Positions 51,801 to 61,159 of a stretch of 64,000 nt of DNA are shown here, piece after piece (the first letter of the stretch is position 1; the number at the start of each line of letters is the position of its first letter). Where the stretch lies: assembly GCF_900496995.4 (NCBI RefSeq), contig NC_044030.1, positions 11,219,851 to 11,283,850 on the forward strand. The letters run 5' to 3'. The notes below the pieces were generated by a model. That model had not been told where the DNA came from and searched no databases. It saw nothing but the letters and a program-made list of their open reading frames with translations. This DNA is from Aquila chrysaetos chrysaetos. Its lineage: Eukaryota > Chordata > Aves > Accipitriformes > Accipitridae. The position numbers and the translations under genes are program-made.

Positions 51801-54800
51801 ATATCTAATCTAAATCTACCCACTTTCAGTTTAAAACCATTGCCCCTCATCGTGTCACTACAATCCCTGATCAATAGTCCCTCTCTGTCTTTCCTGTAGG
51901 CCCCCTTTAAGTACTGGAAGGCCGCTATCAGGTCTCCCTGGAGCCTTTTCTTCTCCAGGCTGAACAGCCCAACTCTCTCAGCCTGTCCTTATAGGGGAGG
52001 TGCTGCAGCCCCCTGATCATTTTTGTGGCCCTCCTCTGGACCTTCTCCAACAGGTCCATGTCCTTCCTGTGCTGAGGACCCCAGAGCTGGATGCAGGACT
52101 CCAGGTGGGATCTCACGAGAATGGAGTACAGGTGCAGAATCACCTCCCTCTACCTGCTGGCCATGCTTCTTTTGATGCAGCCCAGGATGCCATTGGCTTT
52201 CTGGGCTGTGAGTGCACAAGGGTATATTATCTGTAAAAATAATTCCCTTCTCATATAGCTCCTTGTATTCAGATATTCAGACAAGCAGGACTCTGTTCTC
52301 ACTTACCTTATCTCTTTTCTTTTCCATCTCTGCAATTTCTTCATCCAGTTGCCTGACCTTTGTTTCACTTTCAGCTATTGATTCCCGAAGCATCTCTGCA
52401 TTAGCTTCCATTTCCTTTAATACTGCAGTGGAGGATACATTTTTCTCTTCAGCCAGAACAAACTCATGAGCTATACAAAGATGGCTTAAATGTTCTATTG
52501 CTCGTATCACTTTTTGGTATTCCAGATAGCGTGATCGTTCCTGAAAAGACACCAATACAAAAAAACCTCTAAAATTTGATGGAAAAATAATATTAAGTAG
52601 GGCTGTTATAGAAATCTAAGCACTTCTGCTAATATTAACATTTTTAGATAAGAGGAGAGATTCTCCATGTTAAGTAATATATTCAGTATTGTACATTGCA
52701 GGCCTGCTTAGGAAAATTTTAGATAAAACAATACTCATACAATTGATTGTACAACTAAGATACATTTTTTATCTTCTATTTTTATCTAGCTCTCTTGTTT
52801 TCTTCCTTCTCCCTACATTCCCTTCTGCGATTTCCTGGAAGTCCTGCATATCACATTTTCTGTATTCAGACAAATGACAAAATTTCGCTCTCTTAAAAGA
52901 TTCTAAAAAGCTTGAACACATGCTATTGTTTTAGCCACCACATACTGGTTCAGGGTAGCTGAAAGTATTTTTTCAGTACTTTAAGGGCCCTACCACTCTT
53001 CTAATTCTTCCATACCTCTCTCAGTTTCTGTAAAGTTGGAGTGATCTCCTCATTTAAGACCTGAAACACAAAACAGAACATTTATACTCTGATTTTTAAA
53101 ACTCTTAGATGTCTAAGCATGAATACCTAGTTCCAGGTGCAGAAACGAAATATTCTACAAGTTAAAAACCACGCTCTACTAGTTACTCAGTTATCTTTAA
53201 CAAATATAAAAGAAAGTGTACTTTCCAACATGTAGTACCGTTTCAATGTCTTTCAGTTTGGCTTCCTTCCTCTCTATGGTTTTCTGGACAGCTGTTTTCT
53301 TGCATTCATACATCCTAGTACCAGCTGCTTCTTCAATCATAGCTAAAATCTAAAATAAAAGAATGCAACAAAAAGTTGATGTTTCTTCTTATGTTAGACA
53401 GGTTCAACTCAGAACTGAGTTGAACATCTCATCTGCCTCCAACACCTTTTTTTTTTTTTTGCCCACCCTGCCCTTGATTTTTGTCATTCAAAACAAATCA
53501 GTAAAACTTCAGACAAAAAACTCCCACAACTTTCTTACCTCTGGTGGCTTCATATTTAGAACTTTGGTAATTCGTCCCTGGTGACAAACAGATAAAACAA
53601 TGGTGTCTGGCTTTTACTATTGCATGTACATAAACAAACAAACAAATAACACCAATAACCCAAAACCCCAGACCCAAAAAAAACCACTCATTTTTATACG
53701 TTATATTATAAGCTCAAACATGATTTTTTTTTTTTTTTTTCTTGCTACAGGTGTAGTCATATGTTTGAGTTACGGCCTAACTGTGGTGATACTGCTCAAT
53801 TTACGGTTTAATACCGGACCTTAATAAAGGACTTTAAAGGACTTAAATTGTCCTTTAAGGAGGACCATTAGTCAACAGTTTCACTATGTAGGCCTGGTTA
53901 CTTTGTATAAACGATGTATAAAAAGGAAATATCCTTCTCCAGAAGGCTCTGAAGGCTGGATGATTGCCAAAGAAGCATGAACTAGAGGAAAGGTAAAGGT
54001 AGCAGAGGGAGATCAGGACCACTGACTCAATTCAAGACTGGAAAGACTTGCCCCCCACACACCTGCAAGGAGCATGCTTGCTAATTTATATAGCAAGCAA
54101 GGCTAATTTAAATATAACTAACCAGTAGTAGATGAGATGGTGACTACTAACCAATGAACATAAATTTAGATGGGCTTTTACTAATCATGTAACAGAATAA
54201 ATATGTTGTAGTTCTTTGGCATGGTGTGCTAGCTTTGTGGAATTATCACCTAGCACCCATCTTTGTGTAAATGTGAAATAAATAAATATCTTGGCTCTGT
54301 GTGTAAGATTGGCTTATTGCACACTGGGTATTGAACCTAGCTTTTGGGACAACATAAGGATAATCCAGTTTACTAAATGTTTTGCTCTTAAAAGTTCAAA
54401 AGAGTCACTTCTTCAGGCAGCAAGCTTGAAATGGTCCTTATCTCTTATCTTACTCATCCTCCAAACACCTGATTACATCTTAAAGGAGTAAGAGTCTTAC
54501 TGAGCTGCTGATGTTGAACAAGCTCTTAATCATAAACTGGCTTTTTGGACATTTACCCCATAGGTAACTAGGGGGAAGCAGAATAGGTGCAAATCTGCCC
54601 CCCCCCCCCCACCTCCCCCCACAAGTTGGGACAGTTCTGTTTGAAACTGTAAATCCTGCTCTGTTTTATTATTCCTTGCAAATATTTCAGAGATTTGTCT
54701 AGTCCCTGTGTTGATGTTTTTAAGGGTCTTTTCAATTGGTCATCCCTTTGTCAGCTGTGATTTAAGAAGGCAGGCATATCAACTTCATTCAATATTGTCT

Positions 54801-57225
54801 AACATGGAACATACATAATAGGAAAAAAAAAATATCTTTTTAGCCTAATAATAAAAGCAACACCTACCTGTTAAAGAGACAAAAAGGAAAAAAAAATTGG
54901 AATATGTTTTAGAAAAAGCTCGCTACATAAGGTCTTGTGCTACAAGACGTGTTTCAGGGCCAAACTATGCTGTACTGAAAATCTTAACTACTTAACAGAC
55001 ATTTTATTTTTACTTAATAAGAAGTTGCTTTTCTCTGATTAGGAACTTAAGTGTTCTTCCACTATCTATCCTGCCTCAAATTTAGTGCAACTTCTATTCT
55101 TTTTGGATTTTATAAAGATGCACACAATAACCTGCATAATGAGGAAGTGAGGGTTATTGACATTGAGTCCAACAGAACAGAAGAGATCCTGCACGCGAGC
55201 GTTGGTAGCATTCACACCATTGATGAGATACCTATTTCTACCTCCAATGACAACCTGGAGAAGGAAAAGAAATGGAAGAAACTTTAAGTGATTTTAAAAT
55301 GTCTTGATATTATTAGAATATAAAGTGTAATAAAGAATAAAAAATCTGAGTGAATCCCATGTGTTTTATCTTTGCATACGCATATATATGCGTACTATAC
55401 AGAACATCAAAACAGATCTTGTTGGACTGAAGAGACATTTAAAGTACCCAATGAAAAGATAAGAAAAATCAGTCATTGAGGGCAATACTGACAAGAAAAT
55501 TTCCAAACTCCACAAGATTTCACTCTTGGGGTTTTTTTGTTTTGTTTTAAACCTTGGAAGACATCTTCATCACAAAGATAAAGGTTCCTTTGTTCTTTGA
55601 GACCAAATTTAACACACACTTCAGACATTAAGAGGAAAATATGAAAGCAGACGAAAAAGCCCCAAAATATAAAATTATGAGTTGCTTTAGGAACATTATT
55701 TCATTATTATTATGTTTCTGTGCAAGTCCATAGAAAACATTATTGATATAATACATTTAACAATATTTTAAAAAATTGGATTTACTTGGGAAATTAGTTT
55801 ATCTAGTACACTGGATCTACTTCTACATTTTGTGTTACTAACTACACTGTAGAAGCATTGCCTTACTTGCAAAAACTCAGGGACTTTAAAAATTACTTTT
55901 TTCTTTTTCCTTGAAAAGTCACTCTGTTGAGCATGGTAAAAAAGTATATAGGCTACTAACCAACACAGATATTAAAGACTCACCTGCCTAGTGACGGTGA
56001 TCTCATCACTAGCTTCGAATCCCAGTGGACTTAGTTTCTTGTTAGAATTATCAAAGGTAATAGACACAGTTGCTCTACTAATTCCAGCTTGCCCATTTTT
56101 ATAAACTAGATCTTGCAGACTGGAAGCTCGCACCTAAATCCATGGAACAGATAAATACATTTTTGAAAGAAATTCATGACACAGCTTCAGTGCACTACTG
56201 TAGGTTTTAGAGAAATGAATGGAAAAAATGCAGATCTAGCTGCAGATTTAAGAGTTCATGTGAGAAACTGACATACGGGAGCTGCAAGGTGCTAGCATTG
56301 TAAAACCGCAGGCAGAGTGTGCCAGTCTAGTTTTAGCGAGCCAGCTAATTTTTGCTGCATGATATTCCTGACAAAAACTGAATAGATGTTTAAAAAAAAA
56401 AAAAAAGCCAGATGACTAGTTCAGTCACCAGTACATTTACTTAAAGAGCATTTATTATTCGTAACACAGTTCACAGGTAAATATATTAGAAAGTGCTCCC
56501 TGGAGGTCTGCTGGATTTGTCTACAACTGGAGGGGTGGGGGAAGAAATAAAAAAATCACCTGAAGACAAAGAGATTCAAATTGATGTCAGAGCACACAAT
56601 TTTTTTTATACGAGTAAAGCAGATATATCATCTTTTAAATAGCAGGCATTGCATGAAAAACAGCTTTTTTTTTTTTTTCTGATGAACCCGTTGGCCAAAT
56701 TTTAAGACCCAATCCAGAAGTGAAAAACTTTATTACAAACAAACAATTTAGTGCCTTTAGCTGCAAAAGATCTTCAGCTTGAGGCTGCTACCCTTTAAGT
56801 GGGTTTTAGCCTAATGCTCGAAGCTGAACACTTTGAGCTAGTGTAGTATATTGGTGAAACTGTAATTCAGTCTTAATGTAAGAATGAGCAAGAATGACAG
56901 AGACCCAGTTTCATGTACTGAAAAATCCATATAAATAAAACTACTTGTTTTGATAGAAGCACCACTTCAGGTCTTCCATTGGAGATTACTCAAGAGAGTA
57001 ATATGAAACATTGCTGACAGAAGAAAGACCTTTCTTAAATGTCCCCTCTCTCTTTACCTGTGTCAGATTGCTGATTCCCAACAGGAAGCAGATTGAGTCC
57101 AAGATATTGGATTTGCCACTACCATTCAAGCCAGTAATGGCATTGAATAATGGGTCAAAGCCACAAATTTCAGTCCTCTGAGCATAGGATTTAAATCCTT
57201 CAAGAACAATTGACTTGATGTACAT
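36243..57225 (-). CDS. SMC2: SMC2, condensin core ATPase (complete coding sequence, 24 coding exons)
   Basis: SMC2 pairs with SMC4 to form the ATPase core of condensin I and II, which compacts mitotic chromosomes by loop extrusion. The 24 exons join into 3,570 bp, giving 1,189 residues and a TGA; human SMC2 is about 1,197. Domain order: ABC head N-half with Walker A GLNGSGKS at residues 32-39; a coiled coil from about residue 160; a hinge at about 510-665 (exons 12-14); a return coiled coil at about 690-1000; and the C-terminal head with signature LSGGQ at 1085-1089 and Walker B ILDE at 1111-1114. The ATG at 57223-57225 has A at -3 and starts the conserved SMC2 N-terminus. All key ATPase motifs are intact. 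Oddities are one GC donor intron, a six-alanine tract in exon 19, and a C-terminal tail unlike mammals. Its introns contain two LTRs and a CR1. Confidence 0.98.
36841..36870. repeat. A-rich tract in the last SMC2 intron
   Basis: A18, one G and A10 on the + strand, which makes a long T-rich tract on the SMC2 strand. It lies about 450 bases upstream (in transcription) of the final acceptor. Confidence 0.9.
37144..37291 (-). CDS. SMC2: SMC2 coding exon 23 (Walker B)
   Basis: 148 bp, from [15 protein letters not shown] to HFQHSQ. It carries Walker B and the D-loop, [11 protein letters not shown]. Acceptor ATATTAG, donor GTATGA. Confidence 0.97.
38115..38275 (-). CDS. SMC2: SMC2 coding exon 22 (ABC signature)
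   Basis: 161 bp, from [15 protein letters not shown] to NLTELSGGQ, ending two bases into an Arg codon. It carries the LSGGQ signature. Donor GTTGGT (weak). Confidence 0.97.
39601..39717 (-). CDS. SMC2: SMC2 coding exon 21
   Basis: 117 bp, from [15 protein letters not shown] to YVAWKK. Donor GTATGA. The 1.3-kb intron after it holds nothing recognised. Confidence 0.95.
40549..40749 (-). CDS. SMC2: SMC2 coding exon 20
   Basis: 201 bp, from [15 protein letters not shown] to LAETEER. It includes the conserved block [15 protein letters not shown]. Donor GTAAAC. Confidence 0.96.
41304..41498 (-). CDS. SMC2: SMC2 coding exon 19 (coiled coil, Ala6 tract)
   Basis: 195 bp, 65 codons, from [13 protein letters not shown] to [11 protein letters not shown]. 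The end is a GCN run encoding six alanines where mammals have a charged stretch. Acceptor TTTTCAG, donor GTATTT. Confidence 0.95.
41756..41899 (-). CDS. SMC2: SMC2 coding exon 18 (coiled coil)
   Basis: 144 bp, 48 codons, from [15 protein letters not shown] to AAEVSKTQ. Donor GTAAAA. Confidence 0.95.
42176..42369 (-). CDS. SMC2: SMC2 coding exon 17 (coiled coil)
   Basis: 194 bp, from [15 protein letters not shown] to KQMKEKQQ. Lys- and Glu-rich coiled coil. Acceptor GATTCAG, donor GTAAAA. Confidence 0.95.
43195..43319 (-). CDS. SMC2: SMC2 coding exon 16 (coiled coil)
   Basis: 125 bp, from [14 protein letters not shown] to LALKKTI plus one base. Acceptor TTCAAAG, donor GTGACA. Confidence 0.95.
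44368..44503 (-). CDS. SMC2: SMC2 coding exon 15
   Basis: 136 bp, from [15 protein letters not shown] to LKNVAE, ending two bases into a Lys codon. Acceptor CTGAACAG, donor GTAAGG. Confidence 0.93.
45087..45291 (-). CDS. SMC2: SMC2 coding exon 14 (hinge end, GC donor)
   Basis: 205 bp, from [15 protein letters not shown] to FDPQGTLHG plus one base. Read-through meets TGA at 45076-45078. There is no GT between the conserved FDPQG codons and that stop. Splicing at GAG followed by GCAATT is the only site that joins to exon 15 in frame, so this is a GC-AG intron. Confidence 0.93.
45597..45716 (-). CDS. SMC2: SMC2 coding exon 13 (hinge)
   Basis: 120 bp, from [15 protein letters not shown] to IVKLAQSL. 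Hinge core. Acceptor TTAAG, donor GTATGT. Confidence 0.96.
45964..46102 (-). CDS. SMC2: SMC2 coding exon 12 (hinge start)
   Basis: 139 bp, from [15 protein letters not shown] to NIIVDTE. The start of the hinge dimerisation domain. Acceptor TTTTAAG, donor GTATGT. Confidence 0.95.
46857..46974 (-). CDS. SMC2: SMC2 coding exon 11
   Basis: 118 bp, from [15 protein letters not shown] to HLHFEY. The acceptor is a tandem AAG-AAG; the first fits this model and the second would delete one codon. Donor GTAAGA. Confidence 0.93.
47491..48854 (+). mobile_element. Solo LTR, avian ERVL-like, antisense in an SMC2 intron
   Basis: About 1.36 kb fills most of the intron between SMC2 exons 10 and 11. It starts TATTTGGTCTGGCTCGG (probably a decayed TGTTTGG) and ends CAATCCACCACA. 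It contains the AATAAA-type run CAGCAATAAAAGC, then a GC-rich middle of imperfect repeats built on CTGGAGCAG and ACCCTGTGG. I recognise this sequence type as an abundant avian ERVL-class LTR, from memory. No internal retroviral genes and no clean target duplication were found. A 17-bp unit (GGTCCTTATCTCAACCC) is duplicated near 48717-48752. Confidence 0.65.
48911..49070 (-). CDS. SMC2: SMC2 coding exon 10 (coiled coil)
   Basis: 160 bp, from [14 protein letters not shown] to KMLNYE plus one base. The donor GTCTGT is weak. The end of a solo LTR lies 56 bp into the next intron. Confidence 0.95.
49960..50193 (-). CDS. SMC2: SMC2 coding exon 9 (coiled coil)
   Basis: 234 bp, from [16 protein letters not shown] to VTEAKQ. 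It includes the conserved loop [16 protein letters not shown]. Donor GTAAGA. Confidence 0.96.
50871..51020 (-). CDS. SMC2: SMC2 coding exon 8 (coiled coil)
   Basis: 150 bp, from [15 protein letters not shown] to VKSMQE. Donor GTAAGA. Confidence 0.96.
51586..52222 (-). mobile_element. CR1 LINE 3' fragment in an SMC2 intron
   Basis: It begins at low coordinate with ATAGAATCATAGAATGG, the reverse complement of the CR1 3' tail, then GGTTGGGAGGGACCTTAAAG. The - strand still reads pieces of the C-terminal part of the CR1 reverse-transcriptase ORF ([20 protein letters not shown], and [15 protein letters not shown] further upstream). It is truncated at the 5' end, as usual, and in the same orientation as SMC2. 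Confidence 0.92.
52307..52540 (-). CDS. SMC2: SMC2 coding exon 7 (coiled coil)
   Basis: 234 bp, from [16 protein letters not shown] to MEKKRDK. Heptad-type coiled coil. Its donor (GTAAGT) lies about 85 bp from a CR1 element in the following intron. Confidence 0.96.
53016..53060 (-). CDS. SMC2: SMC2 coding exon 6
   Basis: A 45-bp exon, [15 protein letters not shown]. Donor GTATGG. Confidence 0.95.
53239..53349 (-). CDS. SMC2: SMC2 coding exon 5
   Basis: 111 bp, from [15 protein letters not shown] to KLKDIET. The start of the coiled coil. Acceptor ATTTTAG, donor GTACTA. Confidence 0.95.
53539..53577 (-). CDS. SMC2: SMC2 coding exon 4
   Basis: A 39-bp microexon, [13 protein letters not shown], invariant in SMC2. 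Donor GTAAGA. The intron upstream of it in transcription carries a solo LTR. Confidence 0.96.
53752..54354 (+). mobile_element. Solo LTR antisense in SMC2 intron 3
   Basis: 603 bp starting TGTAGTC and ending GACAACA, imperfect inverted termini of TG...CA type. It has a TATA box, TATAAAAA, at 53917-53924, and overlapping AATAAA signals at 54277-54286 followed by a GT-rich stretch, the normal U3-R-U5 order on the + strand. No matching flanking duplication was seen (TACAGG and TAAGGA flank it). The family is not named; it resembles avian ERV LTRs. Confidence 0.7.
54598..54620. repeat. C-rich run
   Basis: C13 followed by ACCT and C6 in SMC2 intron 3, close to the LTR at 53752-54354. Confidence 0.9.
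55132..55254 (-). CDS. SMC2: SMC2 coding exon 3
   Basis: 123 bp, from [15 protein letters not shown] to NPHFLIMQ, reaching the Q-loop. Acceptor CTCCAG, donor GTTATT (weak). Confidence 0.96.
55984..56133 (-). CDS. SMC2: SMC2 coding exon 2
   Basis: 150 bp, from [15 protein letters not shown] to DEITVTRQ. Acceptor ATTTAG, donor GTGAGT. Confidence 0.96.
57058..57225 (-). CDS. SMC2: SMC2 coding exon 1 (start codon, Walker A)
   Basis: 168 bp, from [18 protein letters not shown] to LGISNLTQ. It contains the Walker A loop GLNGSGKS. Donor GTAAAG. Tandem candidate acceptors for a 5' non-coding exon place the exon edge at 57230 or 57238, so the first exon is probably non-coding and lies in the CpG island. 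Confidence 0.97.
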
Positions 57226-57972
57226 CTTCTCTAGGTTCCTAAGTAAGCAGGCAAAGTATTCCTCCCAAGAGTATGCACAAAGGTATCTGGATTATAATCC
57301 TACATGTTTCAAAGAAAAAAAGAAAAAAGAAGCAAACGAATCAAACCCCATGCGAAATAAACAGCTAATTTTACCAGAAAACTGAAAGAACACATGACTT
57401 TTACAACAAAGAGATTATACATTTATAAAGGGAAAGTTCCAAGTAGACCCCAGATCCAGGAAGCATCCGAACAATACTTCAACTTTTTTAAGCGACGTGA
57501 CTTTACACAACTTTCATCACGACATCTGTATGAAGACTGGCATAACCCTGGTTTCTCACAAAGCCGGCCGTTAGTCCATCAGCCAGCACGGGAAGGGCCC
57601 GGATCTTTCGGAACGCAGCAGGAGAGCCTCCCTGTCCAGCTTGCAGGACTACTACCTGCTCAGCCCCACCGCACCGGAGGGCTGAAGCCCAGGAAAACGA
57701 CAGCCTCGGCTCTGAGGCCCCGTGAACACAGCCCTATCCCTGCCCCTGCCCTTGCCCTTGCCCCTGCCGCCGCCAAAGCGCCTACCCCCACGTTCTCGCC
57801 GACGGTGCCGCGGCTCCCCACAGCCCTGCGGGTTACCCCTGCCAAGCGAGCCCTCGCTGGCGGCTCTGACGCCGAAATCAGCCGGGGCCGGCGCAGCGGC
57901 CGCGGGTGGGCCCCCTCCCCAAGCCCCGGTGCCTCACCGCCGGCGCCGCTCCAGCCGCCCGGCCCGATTCAA

Positions 57973-57982
57973 TTTTGGCGCC
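57973..57982. promoter_or_regulatory. E2F-type site
   Basis: TTTTGGCGCC fits the E2F consensus TTTSSCGC. It lies within the CpG island close to the expected start site. Confidence 0.5.
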
Positions 57983-58269
57983 GAGAGTCGGCGGCCGTTA
58001 GACGAAGCGCCTGCTCGTGGTTGGTTCCCGCGCTGCCTGCCTCGGGCGGGCCAGCTCCTCCCTTTCTGGCAGGAGCGGGGGGAGGAGGTCCGCTCTTCAT
58101 TGCTTTTCGGAGGAGGAGCGAGCACATCCGTAACAGGCCCTCTTGGCCCGAGGGGAGGGCGCGCACGCTCAGGTCAGGCGAGCGCGGCGCGCAGGCGCTG
58201 ACGAGAAGGACCCCCCTCCAGCTCTGGGGGGGCGGGGAGGGGTAGTGGCCGGGGCGGGAAGGTGGTGGG

Positions 58270-58438
58270 TATGCGGCCGCGGTCCCTGAGAGGGGAGAAG
58301 ATGGCGGGCCTTGCTCCCGTGGGGGAAGGGAGGTGGAGCTATGCGGCCGCGGTCCCTGAGAGGGGAGAAGGTGGCGGGCCTTGCTCCCGTGGGGGAAGGG
58401 TTGTGGAGCTATGCGGCCGCGGTCCCTGAGAGAGAAGA
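58270..58438. repeat. 70-bp tandem repeat, about 2.4 copies, in the CpG island
   Basis: TATGCGGCCGCGGTCCCTGA recurs at 58270, 58340 and 58410, exactly 70 bp apart. The first two units are nearly identical (AGATGG/AGGTGG and GGAGG/GGTTG differences). Each unit carries GCGGCCGC. The unit length is not a multiple of three, so it is not coding. Confidence 0.95.
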
Positions 58439-58450
58439 GATGGGGTTGGG

Positions 58451-59735
58451 TGAGAAAGCACTTGGGCGTTAGTGTGGGGTTGTGTGGCGGGGCTGAGGAG
58501 CTTGAGCGTTAACTCCTGGCTACGGCGGGAAGTGTCTTTGTAGCACCCTTAAATTAGATTAAAATATAGTGCAGTTCTGTATTTCAGCCCCACCTCCCCC
58601 TGCTATTCAAAAGTTGCGAGCGCCTGTCAGTCATTGGAAGAACAGTAGTTGTCCACTGCTGCATTGGGTCAAAGTGAAAAAGCAACGTCAGCTGAATGCA
58701 TTTACTCTTTGCTGAAACTGCTCTAGTTATGCTGTGAAAATAGACCAGTATTTTCCAGGAGGACTTACGTATTGTACTGTCAGCTGGACATCGTGTTACC
58801 ACTGAGGTCTGGGGAGTTGCTGTAAAACTTACTGTAATGAACAATATAGTTTATCGTCTGAGGTTATTTTAATCATTTGAAATTATTCGGATTGTAGGTC
58901 TGTATTATAGGGAAAAATTTTTGTGTGTTTGCTTGCTTCAGGAATTACATTGGATGCAGCTTGATCCATTTACGGTATTGCTGTGACAGCACTGCTGTTG
59001 GAGGTACTGTAGGCAGGAAGCACTTGATGATGTCTTACCAGCTGCTCATTTGCTAACATCTGGACACCATACTGAGAAAAATTATTTTGAAGTATGGGGA
59101 AGAATCAGACTGACACTGCATTAACTATACAGCCTTCATTAAATGCCACTTTTTATATGGTGAATTGAAAATCTTTCCGGATAATTTTTGAATCATTTTT
59201 GATGGGCAGAAAATCTGTGATCTGTAGCAAACATGCCTGCATGCTTCTTGCTTGAAGGTTAGTTCCTGGTTAGTTTCTGTGAGAGGTGGCTGCTTGGACT
59301 ACACTGCAGGTGGCACCTGGTTGCTCTTCAAAGGGCCGAAATGATCGTCAACATGTGGCTGATGGAGCTGGCGGCTGAGTAGCCAGTGCTGTACCTGCTC
59401 CAGCTACTCCTTTTCCATCCAGGCTAACTACAGCCTGAAATAACAAAATGGAAATAAAGAAGAGCCACTTCGGATGTGAGAGGCTTTCCAACATAAAGAT
59501 AACCATGTATGTTCTCTATTTGCATGTGACATGAGGGAGAGGGATAATTTCACCCTTTCTTAAGTGGTTATGTAGTAGCTTTGATGTCATAGGCCCTAAA
59601 AGTTGGGTGCTTCATTTGTTGAAATGGTAAAATGTGCTATTTTAACGATAGTGTTCAATTTTAAGGAATACCAAAAAAATGTTGCAGCTACATAACGTGC
59701 AGTTAGCATGTTGGAATGAATATAGCATGTGGCTT
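58451..59735. other. Upstream region without a recognised gene
   Basis: About 1.3 kb after the CpG island. There is a possible spliced non-coding exon (acceptor TTGCTTCAG ending 58941, donor GAG-GTACTG at 59003) and an AATAAA at 59453-59458, both on the + strand. These could belong to a divergent non-coding transcript, but nothing proves it. Confidence 0.4.
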
Positions 59736-60354
59736 TGTTACCGAAATCCGGAATAAAACTCCTTAACACCAATGTGAAGTTAAGAAGCAGGCACTTCATT
59801 TATTGCAGCGCTGGGGTCACAGGGGATTGCTCCTCCAAAGGCGTGTCCAATTTAGTATCAAAATCCATCAGTTTTTATAGACTTTTTCTGTCAGATCATT
59901 GTTACGTAAGCTCTTTACATAAAAATGCTTACTATGCTCGTTCTTAAATTTAACCTTTATAATGATTGGTCCTTTGATTATATGACCTTATCAATATTCT
60001 TATTTAAAAACAATCATTAGTCAGTTACACTTAGCTCTACTGATTGGAGTCTTCGATACTCAAATCAAGATGGGAAGGGTAAGGGGGTTTCCAAGCAGCA
60101 AACTGGTGTCCATGGTGGTTTCCTTAGTTTCTTGAAACAAAACATAGAAAGACCAGTAACTTCCTGGTGAGGTTTCTATGGTTAGCTATTTCAAACTTTA
60201 ACAATATTAAGGTTCCTATAGTCACACATAACTCAGTTCCTAAAGTTTCTATGGCTACATTTCAAACTTAACAATCCTATACATTATGCTTCACAATTTT
60301 ACTTCTTAATCAAACCTAACTCTTCTATGTGATTAAATTTTGATTTCTTTACCA
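59736..60354 (-). mobile_element. Solo LTR, minus orientation, upstream of SMC2
   Basis: Read on the - strand it shows TATAAAAA (59872-59879), then an R region, then AATAAA (59799-59804), then a pyrimidine-rich stretch, and ends GATTTCGGTAACA at 59736. The far end GATTTCTTTACCA near 60354 matches that terminus at 10 of 13 positions, but no target duplication confirms this edge. It resembles LTRs common in songbird genomes, from memory. Confidence 0.62.
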
Positions 60355-61159
60355 GAATATTTGCAACAGTTTGAGGAAGGAAAAGATATTTTTAGCAGCT
60401 GCTTATCTAAGAGAATTTTTAGTATTATTATACCATAATGTGTAGCAGATACCTTTCCTAGCTCTGAAGTCACAAGTAGATATTCTACAAAGGTAAACAT
60501 ATAGTATGGCTTCACTGGTTTGTGCAGTGAGTATTTTAAGAGTTGGGAAAGGATTTGATTTTAGTAAGTAAATGATGATACAGCACAAAATGAATGATCT
60601 AATGAGTTCAGAAAGAGGTGGTTTTTTTGCAACTCACTAGTCTGCTCACTAGAATCTCTGAGGACTGAAAGCATGTACCACAGCAGATACATGAAAGACG
60701 GTGTTCTATTTTGGTAAAGCTACACCTGTTTCTTTTTATTTCATGGGATGAATTTAACACAGCTTTTTGGGTAGGCAAATACTGTAAGGGTTGTTTTTTG
60801 GATTTTGGTGGGGTTTTTGCACATCATTCTATAGTGCTGTTGATTCTTGGTTCAGAGGAGATAATTGTTCTTTTTTTCTTCTCAGGACCCAGTTCTGGTG
60901 AAAGAAATTAGGGTGTGTACACCCTGAATAAATCTCCCATGAGAGTTTTCTGGTTCTTAGGTATTTTCAAGAGTAAGCTGTAGAAACGTGCTAAATATTA
61001 AGTAAAAACAACAATAATAAAGAAATAAGAAATTATCATTTTGCTTGCTCCTAATATTGATCTAATTCTTAAGGTGTTCATGCTCATAGTTGTTCATATG
61101 AAATAAGAACTAGTTGTTGTACCAAGAGCTTATTATGAATTGAGAGCACTGGTTGCCAT
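60355..61159. other. Unannotated spacer
   Basis: About 800 bp of AT-rich sequence between the LTR and the old CR1. I see no gene, repeat family or signal in it. Confidence 0.5.

Larger units (their letters stand above)
57500..58450 (-). promoter_or_regulatory. SMC2: SMC2 CpG-island promoter
   Basis: This is a sharp switch from AT-rich intron to GC- and CpG-rich DNA just upstream of the SMC2 start exon. It contains a perfect E2F core TTTTGGCGCC (57973-57982), a near E2F match GTTCCCGC near 58023, and GC boxes (GGGGCGGGG near 58229-58238, GGGGCGGGAA at 58251-58260). There is no TATA box. A plausible 5' exon donor on the - strand is GGCG followed by GTGAGG, with the exon edge at 57938. The transcription start is inferred to lie near 57.95-58.05 kb. 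E2F control would suit a mitotic gene. Confidence 0.75.

Noticed and set aside
57394..58245. A 283-codon + strand open frame across the CpG island
   Set aside because: GC-rich DNA has few stop codons. The predicted protein is low-complexity Pro/Ala/Arg with no family resemblance, and it overlaps the SMC2 promoter.
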